Shown here: positions 16,901 through 25,118 of the stretch, piece after piece
Numbering within the stretch: position 1 is the first letter of the stretch
How the letters are laid out: each line of letters begins with the position of its first letter
DNA from: Candidatus Latescibacterota bacterium
GTDB taxonomy: Bacteria > Latescibacterota > UBA2968 > UBA8231
DNA: 64,000 bases
NCBI GenBank assembly: GCA_022820485.1
Contig: JAJEFJ010000031.1
Location: 1 to 64,000, forward strand
Direction: 5' to 3'
Notes under the pieces: generated by a model
The model's database searches: none
The model's input: only the letters and a program-made list of their open reading frames with translations
What the model was told of the DNA's origin: nothing
Translations under genes and position numbers: made by a program

Positions 16901-18081
16901 TAGATCTCGCCTGGCCGATAGTCCGGCGGCGGCGTTTCCCGTTCGCTGAGCCACAGCGACCGCCCAACCCGCGCCTGGACGTATTGATAGTCATAGCTCG
17001 TATCTGGAGCGGCGATATTGCCCTGCGATGGGTATTGGGCAATCGCCTCCTCGACCAAATCCACGCCCAGCCCGGGCGCATCCGGCACCGCGATATGGCT
17101 GTCGATCACTTCGGGCTGACCAGTCATCACCTCGTATCGCTGCGGCACATCGTCGGCTAGGTGCTCCAAGATCAGGAAATTGGGCAGCGTGGCCATTAGG
17201 TGGACAGCCGCCATTTCGGCCACCGGCCCCAACGAGCCGTCGTGCGGAGCCATCGTGCAGTAGTGCGCCTCGGCCATAGCGGCGATCTTCTTCATCTGCG
17301 ACAGCCCCCCAGCGCGGCCCGTATCGGGCTGTACCACATCGATAATTTCGCGCTCAATCAGCTCTTTTACGCCCCAAATAGTGGCGTGGCGTTCGCCCGC
17401 AGCAATGGGAATATCTACGGCATCGGCAACCCGAGCGAGGGCGTCGATGTTTTCAGGAGCTACTGGATCTTCGTAAAATAGCAGGTCGTAATCTTCAAGC
17501 GCATGCCCCAAGGCAATGGCATCGCGCGTCGTTAACCAAGGTGGCCCGTGGACATCGACCATGAGATCCACCTCGTTGCCGACCTCCTTGCGGATGGCGG
17601 CAACCGTTTCCACGCAGTTGTTGATTCCCCCAGTCTTAATCGCCGTATAGCCTTGATCGACCAAAGCGCGGGCCCGCTCGGTCTCGTGCGCATGGGCATA
17701 GACCCGCACCCGGTCGCGCATCTTGCCACCCAAGAGATTCCACACCGGCTGCCCGAGGGCCTTGCCCTTGATGTCCCACAAGGCCATCTCAATGCCGGTC
17801 ATGGCACCAGAGCCGACGATGCCGGTCATGCCGTGGCCCATCATCGCCACCTGCATCTTGCTCCACAGCCGCTCGATGTGAAACGGGTCTTCGCCGATCA
17901 TCAAAGGCGTTAGATCGTGGATGGCCGTTTCGACCACGCGCGGCCAGCCCGACGCCTCGCCCACGCCGTAGATGCCAGCGTCGGTCTCGACCTTGACGAA
18001 GAGCCAGTTGCGCGCCGACCAGCCGCTCGCCTGCGGAGGCGCACACTGCATCAAATAAGTCTTGATTTGAGTAATTTTCAT
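16897..18081 (-). CDS. mandelate racemase/muconate lactonizing (enolase-superfamily) sugar-acid dehydratase
   Basis: A 394-residue protein starting MKITQIKTYL at the ATG at 18081. The C-terminal barrel has the metal ligands Asp176 (VDVHG), Glu204 (FYEDPV) and Glu230 (AAGERH), the PDTGRAGG strand and a PHDG segment with a likely catalytic His. This pattern fits the galactonate/rhamnonate dehydratase-like branch, which removes water from sugar acids. The exact substrate cannot be read from sequence. A single-gene unit convergent with the glcE-like remnant. Confidence 0.82.
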   Translation of the reverse strand: MKITQIKTYLMQCAPPQASGWSARNWLFVKVETDAGIYGVGEASGWPRVVETAIHDLTPLMIGEDPFHIERLWSKMQVAMMGHGMTGIVGSGAMTGIEMALWDIKGKALGQPVWNLLGGKMRDRVRVYAHAHETERARALVDQGYTAIKTGGINNCVETVAAIRKEVGNEVDLMVDVHGPPWLTTRDAIALGHALEDYDLLFYEDPVAPENIDALARVADAVDIPIAAGERHATIWGVKELIEREIIDVVQPDTGRAGGLSQMKKIAAMAEAHYCTMAPHDGSLGPVAEMAAVHLMATLPNFLILEHLADDVPQRYEVMTGQPEVIDSHIAVPDAPGLGVDLVEEAIAQYPSQGNIAAPDTSYDYQYVQARVGRSLWLSERETPPPDYRPGEIY

Positions 18082-18242
18082 AGCGGTCTCCCCGTGTTGC
18101 AATGAAGCGACAAGTATAAGCCATAGAGCAAAATCAATCCATTGCCAGCACCCCTTGGCATAGATTGACAGGCATATTTTCAATACTTAGCTTCTAAATT
18201 TTCTATTTATGTAGTGATTTAATTCCAACAGATGCCTTTCTC

Positions 18243-19211
18243 ATGGACCCCTGCATAGGTCTGATCGATCAAGAACTGGTCCGGTTTGAAAAGCGGCTCA
18301 ACGCCGAACTCAATGCCGATGTCGAGCTGGTCCACGTCATTGCCCGCTACATGGCCACCCTCAAGGGCAAGCGCCTCCGGCCAGCCCTCATCCTGCTCGT
18401 GGCCAAAGCGTCTGGCCGCTGGAATGAACAGCTAATCGACACGGCCGTGGCCGTCGAAATGATTCACGCCGCCACCATGGCGCACGACGACGTAGTAGAT
18501 TCAGCAACCGTGCGCCGGGGCCGCGATACGGTCAACGAGCGTTGGACCGGGCAGATCGCCGTACTCATGGGCGACTTTCTGCTCGCGCGCGCCCTGCGCC
18601 TGCTGATCGAGATCGGCAATCTGCAGGTCCTAAGCGCAGTCGCGCACGCCACCGAGCGGCTGAGCATAGGCGAAATTTTTGAAATCCAGATCGGCACTCA
18701 GTGCGACACGCGCGAAGAGTCGTACTTTGCCATGGTCAGCGACAAAACGGCTTCCCTGATCTCGGCCGCAGCGCGGATTGGCGCGATTCTCTCCGGCGCA
18801 TCAGACGAGATCGTGCAATCTATGGGGCGCTACGGAGAATCGCTCGGCCGCGCCTTTCAAGTCGCCGACGACATCCTCGACCTCACCAGCGATCAGGCGA
18901 CCATGGGCAAGCCCGTCGGACACGACCTGCGCGAAGGCAAGATCACCTTGCCATTGATACGCGCCTTACAGCAAGCCCCTTCAGCGGCGCGGGCCGAGAT
19001 GGAGGCCCTTTTGACCCGGCCCGACAAAGACGAAGCCGAATGGGCGCAGATCGTAGCCTTTGTCGAAGAGTACCGAGGAGTCGCCGCCGCCACCGAGACC
19101 GCACACGAATACGCCGCCCAAGCTCAGCAATGCCTAAAAGTACTGGCCCCATCCCCGGCCCGCTCCGCGCTAGAACGAGCCGTGCAGCTCGTCGTCGAAC
19201 GCAGCAATTGA
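18243..19211 (+). CDS. trans-polyprenyl diphosphate synthase (octaprenyl/heptaprenyl type)
   Basis: A 322-residue prenyltransferase that builds the isoprenoid tail of quinones. The first aspartate-rich motif is at residues 82-86 (HDDVVD, followed by SATVRRGRDTVN) and the second at 209-213 (DDILD, in FQVADDILDLTSD). Both bind the magnesium-diphosphate substrates. Length and motif spacing fit IspB/HepT-type enzymes. It is followed 12 bases later by apbE and then secDF, probably one transcript. The upstream 160 bases are AT-rich and likely carry the promoter. No strong ribosome-binding site precedes the ATG. Confidence 0.9.
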   Translation: MDPCIGLIDQELVRFEKRLNAELNADVELVHVIARYMATLKGKRLRPALILLVAKASGRWNEQLIDTAVAVEMIHAATMAHDDVVDSATVRRGRDTVNERWTGQIAVLMGDFLLARALRLLIEIGNLQVLSAVAHATERLSIGEIFEIQIGTQCDTREESYFAMVSDKTASLISAAARIGAILSGASDEIVQSMGRYGESLGRAFQVADDILDLTSDQATMGKPVGHDLREGKITLPLIRALQQAPSAARAEMEALLTRPDKDEAEWAQIVAFVEEYRGVAAATETAHEYAAQAQQCLKVLAPSPARSALERAVQLVVERSN

Positions 19212-19223
19212 CGCGACCAGCCC

Positions 19224-20261
19224 ATGCTCAAGCGCAGTCTGCTGGCCGTCGGCGGTTTGGCCGTGGTCCTGTACTTTCTGCCGTCGCCCCAGCCCGCCGT
19301 GCCGGTGCGCGCCGACCGCTTCTTGTTGGGAACCCTCGTCACGGTCAAGCTTTACGGAGACGAAGCAGTGGTTCGCCCGCACCTAGAGGCGGCGTACGCA
19401 GCGATCGCCCGCGTCGATTCGGCAATGAGCCACTACCGCGAGGACGGAGCCTTGCGGCGGCTAGAGCAGCAGGCGCAACTCACCCCAACGCACGGCTCGA
19501 CCGGGCTGATTGCGGTCTTGACGCGCAGCCAGCACTTCGCCGCGTTGACCGATGGAGCTTTTGACTGCACGGTGGGGGCGTTGACGAGCCTGTGGAACTT
19601 CTCCGATGCGGTAGCACCGCCTGCCCCGGCGCAAATCGATTCGGCGCTGACGCTGGTGGGCTACAAAGGGTTGGAAGTTGCAGCCCAGTCGTTTCGGATC
19701 AACAGGCCGGGACTGCAGTTGGACCTGGGAGCAGCGGCCAAAGGCTACGCGGTTGACCAAGCCGTAGCGGCCATGCAGGAGTTGGGGGTAGAGGCCGGAG
19801 TTATTGAGGCTGGCGGCGACATTCGCTATTGGGGCGAAAAGCCGGACGGTCGGCCTTGGCTTTTTGGGGTCCAGCACCCGCGCGCCCCAGAGCAATACCT
19901 AGCAGTAGAGGACCTCGGGCTCGCGGCGATCGCGACCTCGGGCGACTACGAGCAGTACTTTGATTGGGAAGGCGAGCGCTATCACCACCTGCTCGACCCC
20001 AAGACTGGCTATCCAGCGCGGGCTAGCATAAGCGCCACTGTGTGGGCCGCGACTGCACTGGACGCCGACATCCTGTCAACCGCGGTCTTCGTCTTAGGGC
20101 CTGAGCAAGGGCTCGCGCTCGTCGAGGGCCTAACGAACGTTGAGGGCTTTATTTTCTTTGCGCGAGACGGGCAGCTCATGCACCGGGCGTCAACCGGGCT
20201 GCGCGACCGCTTTCGCTTTTGCAATAGCAACAAACCTTCGCCGGGCTGTGCTCGGCACTAG
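19224..20261 (+). CDS. apbE: FAD:protein FMN transferase
   Basis: A 345-residue protein with an N-terminal membrane helix (LLAVGGLAVVLYFLP) that anchors it at the outer face of the inner membrane. ApbE attaches FMN covalently to Thr residues of partner proteins such as RnfG/NqrC subunits. Family motifs present include DLGAAAKGYAVD, EAGGDIRYWG, ATSGDYEQYF, HHLLDPKTGYPA and ALDADILSTAVFVLG (the metal-binding region). No obvious flavinylation target is encoded in the window. Sits between the polyprenyl synthase and secDF with short gaps. Confidence 0.92.
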   Translation: MLKRSLLAVGGLAVVLYFLPSPQPAVPVRADRFLLGTLVTVKLYGDEAVVRPHLEAAYAAIARVDSAMSHYREDGALRRLEQQAQLTPTHGSTGLIAVLTRSQHFAALTDGAFDCTVGALTSLWNFSDAVAPPAPAQIDSALTLVGYKGLEVAAQSFRINRPGLQLDLGAAAKGYAVDQAVAAMQELGVEAGVIEAGGDIRYWGEKPDGRPWLFGVQHPRAPEQYLAVEDLGLAAIATSGDYEQYFDWEGERYHHLLDPKTGYPARASISATVWAATALDADILSTAVFVLGPEQGLALVEGLTNVEGFIFFARDGQLMHRASTGLRDRFRFCNSNKPSPGCARH

Positions 20262-20279
20262 CGGAGTAAAGACCAATTT

Positions 20280-22802
20280 ATGAAACGCAATCGAAGACTC
20301 GTGCTGATCGTGGCACTGATCGCCGCGGCAATGTACTACCTGCTGCCGAGCGTGGAATTTTACAGTATGGCGGACGACGAGCGAGAGGCCATGGAGCTAA
20401 AATCTCCCGGGCAACTCGTCGATCTGAAAAAGCGCTCGCTCAATTTGGGACTGGATTTGCAGGGCGGCATCCACCTCGTCCTAGAGGTCAAGACCGAGGG
20501 GATGGAGCAGCAGGAAGCCCAAGATGCGGTCGCCCAAGCCCAAGAAGTCATCCGCAACCGCGTCGATCAGTTTGGGGTGGCCGAGCCGACCATTCAGCGC
20601 CAAGGCGACAACCGCATTATCATCGAGTTGCCCGGCGTCCAAGACGTGCAACGCGCCAAAGATCTAGTGGGCCAAACCGCGCTGCTCGAATTCCAGCTCC
20701 TCGAACCCGCTGAGGATCGCACCCGCTTGATCCAGCGCATCGACCAAGTGCTGGCTCCGCAAGAAGAGGAAGAAGAGGAAGAAGAAGACCTCCTCCTTTC
20801 CTCCACCGCAGAAAGCGCCCCCCTCTCCTCCATGCTCAGTGGTGCAGGAGAAGACCTCACTGTCTCGGGCCGCGACTTGCAGCGCGTCAAGAACTTGCTC
20901 AACACCCCAGAGGCCCAAGAGCTCATCCCCGCAGACGTAGAATTCCTCTTTTCGAGTAAGCCCGCCGGAGCCGAGGGCAATGAGTTCTACTTCCTCTACT
21001 TGGTGCGCAAGAAGCCAGAAATGACCGGGCACATGATTCAAGACGCCTTTGTCTCCATCGGCCAAGTAGTAGAGTACATGGGCCAGCCCATCGTCAATTT
21101 CTCAACCACCGACGAAGGAGTGCGGCTCTTCAGCCGCATCACAGGTTCGCACATCGGCGAGCGCATGGCCATCGTCCTCGACGAATCCGTGTACTCGGCC
21201 CCGACCATCCAGAACAAAATCAGCGAGGGACGCGGCATTATCACCGGCAGCGGCACCCAAGAAGAGGCCAAAGACCTCGCCATCGTGCTGCGGGCCGGCG
21301 CACTACCGGCCGAAGTCGAGATCATCGAAGACCGCACGGTCGGCCCCTCGCTGGGGCGCGACTCCATCGAGCAAGGCAAGACCGCAGCCATCTACAGCAT
21401 GGTACTGGTCGTGATCTTCATGGTCCTCTACTACCGAGCGGCTGGATTGATCGCCGACTGCGCCCTCCTGCTCAACATGCTCTTCATCATGGCGGTACTG
21501 GCCGGTTTTCACGCCACGCTGACCTTGCCCGGTATCGCCGGCATCATCCTGACCATCGGCATGGCCGTTGACGCCAATGTGCTGATCTTCGAGCGCATCC
21601 GCGAAGAGTTGCGCTCGGGTAAGACCGTGCGCGCGGCCATTGATTCCGGCTATGGCCACGCGCTTTCGGCCATCATCGACGCCAACGTGACCACGTTCCT
21701 AGTCGGCATCGTGCTCTATCAGTTCGGCACCGGGCCGATCCGCGGCTTTGCTTTGACCCTGTGCATCGGCATCATCTCCAGCCTCTTTACGGCCTTCTTT
21801 GTAACCCGCACGATCTTCGAGCTGATTACCCGGAAATCAGAGCAATCGAGCTTGAGCATCGGGCCGGTCGCACTGTTCTCCAAGTTGAACATCCGCTTCC
21901 TCTCGCTGCGCAACATTGGTTTCGGCACCTCGGCGGCCGTGCTGCTCATCGGCATCGTCTCCATCTTGGGCATCAATGGCATTCGCAAGGGCATTGACTT
22001 TGCCGGCGGCACCTTGCTGGAGTTGCACTTCGATCCAGCCGTCCAAGTCGAGGACATTCGCAGCCAGCTCGGTCGCGTCCCCGTGGGCGATGCCGAGATC
22101 GACCTGAGCAAGAGCGAGATCAAGCAATTCGGCTCGGAAAACGACATCCTCATCCGCGTCAGCGAGAGCGGGGCAGGCACCGAGGTGGCCGACGGCATTA
22201 TGGGAGTTCTCGAGTCCGGATTTGCCGACAACATCGAAGAAATGGAGTGGATTCGCCGCCAAGAAAAGGTCGGCCCCAAAATCGGCAGCGAACTGAGCAA
22301 CGCGGCCGTGCGCGCAGTGCTGGTGGCACTGGCGCTGATCCTGATCTACATGGCTTGGCGCTTCCACCGCTTCCTCTACGGCATCGCCGCGGTAGTCGCG
22401 CTCTTCCACGACGTGCTCATCACCCTCGGGCTACTCTCGCTCCTCAACATTGAGATTACCCTCGCGGTGGTCGCCGCCTTGCTGGCCATTGTCGGCTACT
22501 CGCTCAACGACACGATCGTGGTCTTCGACCGCATCCGCGAAAACCTGCACACGGCTCGCCGACAGGGTTTTGACGGCACGGTCAACCAGAGCATCAACGA
22601 GTGTTTGAGCCGCACGCTGATCACCTCGGCGACGACCCTTATGGCGGTACTAGTGCTGATGATCTTTGGCGGCGAGGTCAACCGCGACTTCACCATCACC
22701 TTGATGATCGGCGTTGTGGTCGGGACCTATTCATCCATATTCGTCGCCAGTCCAGTGCTTTACCTAGGCCAACAGCGGGCCGCCGCCAAAGAGGCCAACT
22801 AA
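20280..22802 (+). CDS. secDF: fused protein translocase subunit SecD-SecF
   Basis: An 840-residue fusion of SecD (about residues 1-540) and SecF (about 545-840), which use the proton-motive force to help complete protein export through SecYEG. SecD features: N-terminal helix, LGLDLQGGIHLVLEV, NRVDQFGVAEPTIQRQG and GSGTQEEAKDLAIVLRAGALP, then six-helix segments with GMAVDANVLIFERIREE. SecF features: GIDFAGGTLLELHF and VVGYSLNDTIVVFDRIREN. An acidic run of Glu near residues 161-172, followed by LLLSS, is a lineage-specific insert in the periplasmic domain. Fusions of this kind are common in Bacteroidota and related phyla. Confidence 0.94.
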   Translation: MKRNRRLVLIVALIAAAMYYLLPSVEFYSMADDEREAMELKSPGQLVDLKKRSLNLGLDLQGGIHLVLEVKTEGMEQQEAQDAVAQAQEVIRNRVDQFGVAEPTIQRQGDNRIIIELPGVQDVQRAKDLVGQTALLEFQLLEPAEDRTRLIQRIDQVLAPQEEEEEEEEDLLLSSTAESAPLSSMLSGAGEDLTVSGRDLQRVKNLLNTPEAQELIPADVEFLFSSKPAGAEGNEFYFLYLVRKKPEMTGHMIQDAFVSIGQVVEYMGQPIVNFSTTDEGVRLFSRITGSHIGERMAIVLDESVYSAPTIQNKISEGRGIITGSGTQEEAKDLAIVLRAGALPAEVEIIEDRTVGPSLGRDSIEQGKTAAIYSMVLVVIFMVLYYRAAGLIADCALLLNMLFIMAVLAGFHATLTLPGIAGIILTIGMAVDANVLIFERIREELRSGKTVRAAIDSGYGHALSAIIDANVTTFLVGIVLYQFGTGPIRGFALTLCIGIISSLFTAFFVTRTIFELITRKSEQSSLSIGPVALFSKLNIRFLSLRNIGFGTSAAVLLIGIVSILGINGIRKGIDFAGGTLLELHFDPAVQVEDIRSQLGRVPVGDAEIDLSKSEIKQFGSENDILIRVSESGAGTEVADGIMGVLESGFADNIEEMEWIRRQEKVGPKIGSELSNAAVRAVLVALALILIYMAWRFHRFLYGIAAVVALFHDVLITLGLLSLLNIEITLAVVAALLAIVGYSLNDTIVVFDRIRENLHTARRQGFDGTVNQSINECLSRTLITSATTLMAVLVLMIFGGEVNRDFTITLMIGVVVGTYSSIFVASPVLYLGQQRAAAKEAN

Positions 22803-22836
22803 AGCCAGCCGATTGCGGGCGGGGCCACCTCTCGCC

Positions 22837-24048
22837 ATGAAAACGATAGTAGTAGCTGCCTTTGTCCTGCTCTTGATCTACTACGGACCGCCGCAGGATC
22901 GCTCTAGCCCCTTTGACGTCGCGTGGATGCTGGGTGCGCTGGCCCTCTTGGCCGCGGCTGGAGGCCAATTGGCACAGGCGATTCGCCTACCAGCCCTAGT
23001 GGGATGGATCGGGGCCGGGATGTTGCTGGGCACCGGCGGCTTGCAACTCGTCGATCTAGGCGCATTTTCCCTGCATCAATTGCTCTTTCTCACGGCGGGC
23101 CTCGGGGTCGGCTTCCAAGTAGGGCTGCACGTAGTATGGCCAACGCACGCTTGGCGCACGCTTGGGTTGGTAGCGGCGGTGACCGCGCTGGTCTTTGCCG
23201 CGGTCACCGCGGCCACCGCATTGCTCGGGCTGCCTTGGGAGCAAGCCGTACTCCTCGGCGCATTGGCCGGCTTGTGGGGGCCTTTCACGGGTGTACCGGA
23301 ATTTGGCCGGCGCGGCGCACTAGTGCTGGCCGTGCTAGGGACGGGCTGCGCCCTCGGGGCATTGGCTGGAGCACTGGTTCTGCTGGAAACTGGAGCCGCA
23401 GGATGGGTCGGGCACGTCGGCCTATCGCTTGTAGCTGGCGGCGGGCTAGGGTTGGGGCTACGCCTTTTAAGGCGATTCGCCACGCCAAGCGCGACCATAG
23501 TCTCCGGCCTAGTCGGGGCTTTTTTCTTAACAGCTCTCGCGCTAGATATCCTCGGGCTGATGGCCTTGCCCTGCGGGTTGGTGGCGGGACTCGTACAAGA
23601 CAAGCAGCAAAGCCGCCGCGTGCGGTTGCTACTGCACCGGAGTGCGCCAGTGGCCTTCATGCTCTTTTTCGCCCTCGTGGGAACCGCGCTCGATCTCGGT
23701 GCACTGTGGCCGCCCGCGGACGGGCTGTACGAGGCCGCGCTCGTCCTAGTGGCCGTGCCGCTGCTTTTGCGAGGCCTGACTCCCATGGCGTACTACCCGC
23801 TACCTGGGCCCCATCCAGGGCGGCGTATTGGCTGGCGTCTCCTGCCGCGCGGCGCGTTGCTGTTCGAGTTGTTCTGCGGCCCGCACGGGCTGGCCCCCTA
23901 CGTAGGGGCCGAGGGTCTGTTGGCGCAGGCCGTGTTCTTGGACATTCTCGTTTCGACCCTGCTTTTCTCCTCCTTGTCATTGCTCGTAGATGAAAGCCTT
24001 AGCGCTGCAGAAAAGGCCCGCTCTGTAGAAGACGGCGCGACGGTCTGA
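22837..24048 (+). CDS. multi-pass membrane protein, CPA2/Kef-like cation:proton antiporter family
   Basis: A 403-residue highly hydrophobic protein with about 11-12 membrane helices. LPALVGWIGAGMLLG followed by LGVGFQVGL resembles the N-terminal half of CPA2-type sodium/proton exchangers (LP.vvGyllaGillGP). Later motifs are divergent and no cytoplasmic TrkA-N domain follows. The ATG at 22837 is preferred over the upstream GTG/TTG because the membrane helix begins directly after it. The gene follows secDF by 34 bases and may be co-transcribed. Transport substrate unknown. Confidence 0.6.
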   Translation: MKTIVVAAFVLLLIYYGPPQDRSSPFDVAWMLGALALLAAAGGQLAQAIRLPALVGWIGAGMLLGTGGLQLVDLGAFSLHQLLFLTAGLGVGFQVGLHVVWPTHAWRTLGLVAAVTALVFAAVTAATALLGLPWEQAVLLGALAGLWGPFTGVPEFGRRGALVLAVLGTGCALGALAGALVLLETGAAGWVGHVGLSLVAGGGLGLGLRLLRRFATPSATIVSGLVGAFFLTALALDILGLMALPCGLVAGLVQDKQQSRRVRLLLHRSAPVAFMLFFALVGTALDLGALWPPADGLYEAALVLVAVPLLLRGLTPMAYYPLPGPHPGRRIGWRLLPRGALLFELFCGPHGLAPYVGAEGLLAQAVFLDILVSTLLFSSLSLLVDESLSAAEKARSVEDGATV

Positions 24049-24115
24049 GCCGAGCCGCTGTTGGTTTGTGTCCAACTAGGCTGATTCGTATCTTTGATAG
24101 TCTAGATATTTTTGT

Positions 24116-24808
24116 ATGGACCACATCCGCGACAACTGGGAATTACTGCGCACCCGCATTGAGCGGGCGGCCGAGCGCAGCGGGCGCGCAGCGGGCGCGA
24201 TTGAGGTCGTCGCCGTCAGCAAAACGCGCAGTGCATGCGAAATCGAGGCGGCTTACGCCTGCGGCTTGCGCCTCGTGGGCGAAAACCGCATCCAAGAAGC
24301 AGCAGTCAAGCGCCCACAGGTCGCCGCGCCCCTCGCTTGGCACTTTGTCGGCCACTTGCAGACGAACAAAGCCGGGCAGGCCGTCGAGCTTTTTGACCTC
24401 GTGCAGTCGGTCGATTCCGCACGACTAGCGCGGGCACTCAGCCGCCGCGCCGAGCAGGCCGGCTGCACCATCGAGGTGCTCTTGCAGGTAAACACGGCCG
24501 GCAGCCTGAGCCAAGGCGGGGTGGTTCCCGATCAGCTCGTCGATCTAGTCGCAGCCCTCGCGCCGCTGCCGCACTTGCGGATTCGCGGCCTGATGACCAT
24601 TGCCGCCCACAGCGAGGACGAAACCACCGTCCGGGGCTGTTTTCGGACCTTGCGCGAGCTCGGCGAAAAAGTCGCCGAGTGTGACTTTACAGGCGTGTCC
24701 GTGGACTACCTATCCATGGGCATGAGCGGCGACTTTGAACTCGCCATCGCCGAAGGGGCCAATTTGTTGCGCCTCGGCACGGCGATCTTCGGCCCGCGGC
24801 CGACCTGA
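24116..24808 (+). CDS. yggS: YggS/PLPBP-family pyridoxal phosphate homeostasis protein
   Basis: A 230-residue single-domain alanine-racemase-like barrel that binds PLP and influences vitamin B6 and amino-acid balance. VVAVSKTRSACEIEAAY contains the PLP-binding Lys, and GENRIQEA, WHFVGHLQTNK and LSMGMSGDFELAIAEG are strongly conserved family motifs. The pairing with yggT immediately downstream is a conserved gene order. AT-rich sequence just upstream probably holds the promoter. Confidence 0.93.
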   Translation: MDHIRDNWELLRTRIERAAERSGRAAGAIEVVAVSKTRSACEIEAAYACGLRLVGENRIQEAAVKRPQVAAPLAWHFVGHLQTNKAGQAVELFDLVQSVDSARLARALSRRAEQAGCTIEVLLQVNTAGSLSQGGVVPDQLVDLVAALAPLPHLRIRGLMTIAAHSEDETTVRGCFRTLRELGEKVAECDFTGVSVDYLSMGMSGDFELAIAEGANLLRLGTAIFGPRPT

Positions 24809-24824
24809 TGCATAGGAGATAATC

Positions 24825-25118
24825 GTGTTCGATTTCGGCGGTTTTTTTACAGACGTCAAGGGCCTCCTCATTGGTCTCATCACGATCTATAGCTACGTGG
24901 TCCTCATCCGGGTGCTGATCTCGTGGTTTAATCCCAGCCCCCACAACCCACTCGTCCAATTCCTACGCGGCGTCACCGATCCGGCCCTCGATACAGTGCG
25001 CTCCTTCTTGCCGAGGTTTTTCTGGTCAACTGGAATAGACTTTACGCCGATAGTCCTGTTTTTCCTGCTCAGGCTCGTCGTCGTCTTTCTCCACAATATC
25101 TTCCCCGTAGCCGAATGA
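24825..25118 (+). CDS. yggT: YggT-family integral membrane protein
   Basis: A 97-residue protein with two hydrophobic helices, the first containing IYSYVVLIRVLISWFNP and the second FTPIVLFFLLRLVVVFL, separated by a loop with DPALDTVR. This is one YGGT repeat. It starts with GTG at 24825 behind an AGGAGA site. Its stop overlaps the start of ileS (ATGA). The family is linked to osmotic balance and envelope assembly, but its exact role is not settled. Confidence 0.9.
   Translation: MFDFGGFFTDVKGLLIGLITIYSYVVLIRVLISWFNPSPHNPLVQFLRGVTDPALDTVRSFLPRFFWSTGIDFTPIVLFFLLRLVVVFLHNIFPVAE

Noticed and set aside
20761..20800. Acidic run in SecDF as a possible frameshift
   Set aside because: The frame continues cleanly into conserved SecD sequence on both sides, so it is an insert rather than an error.
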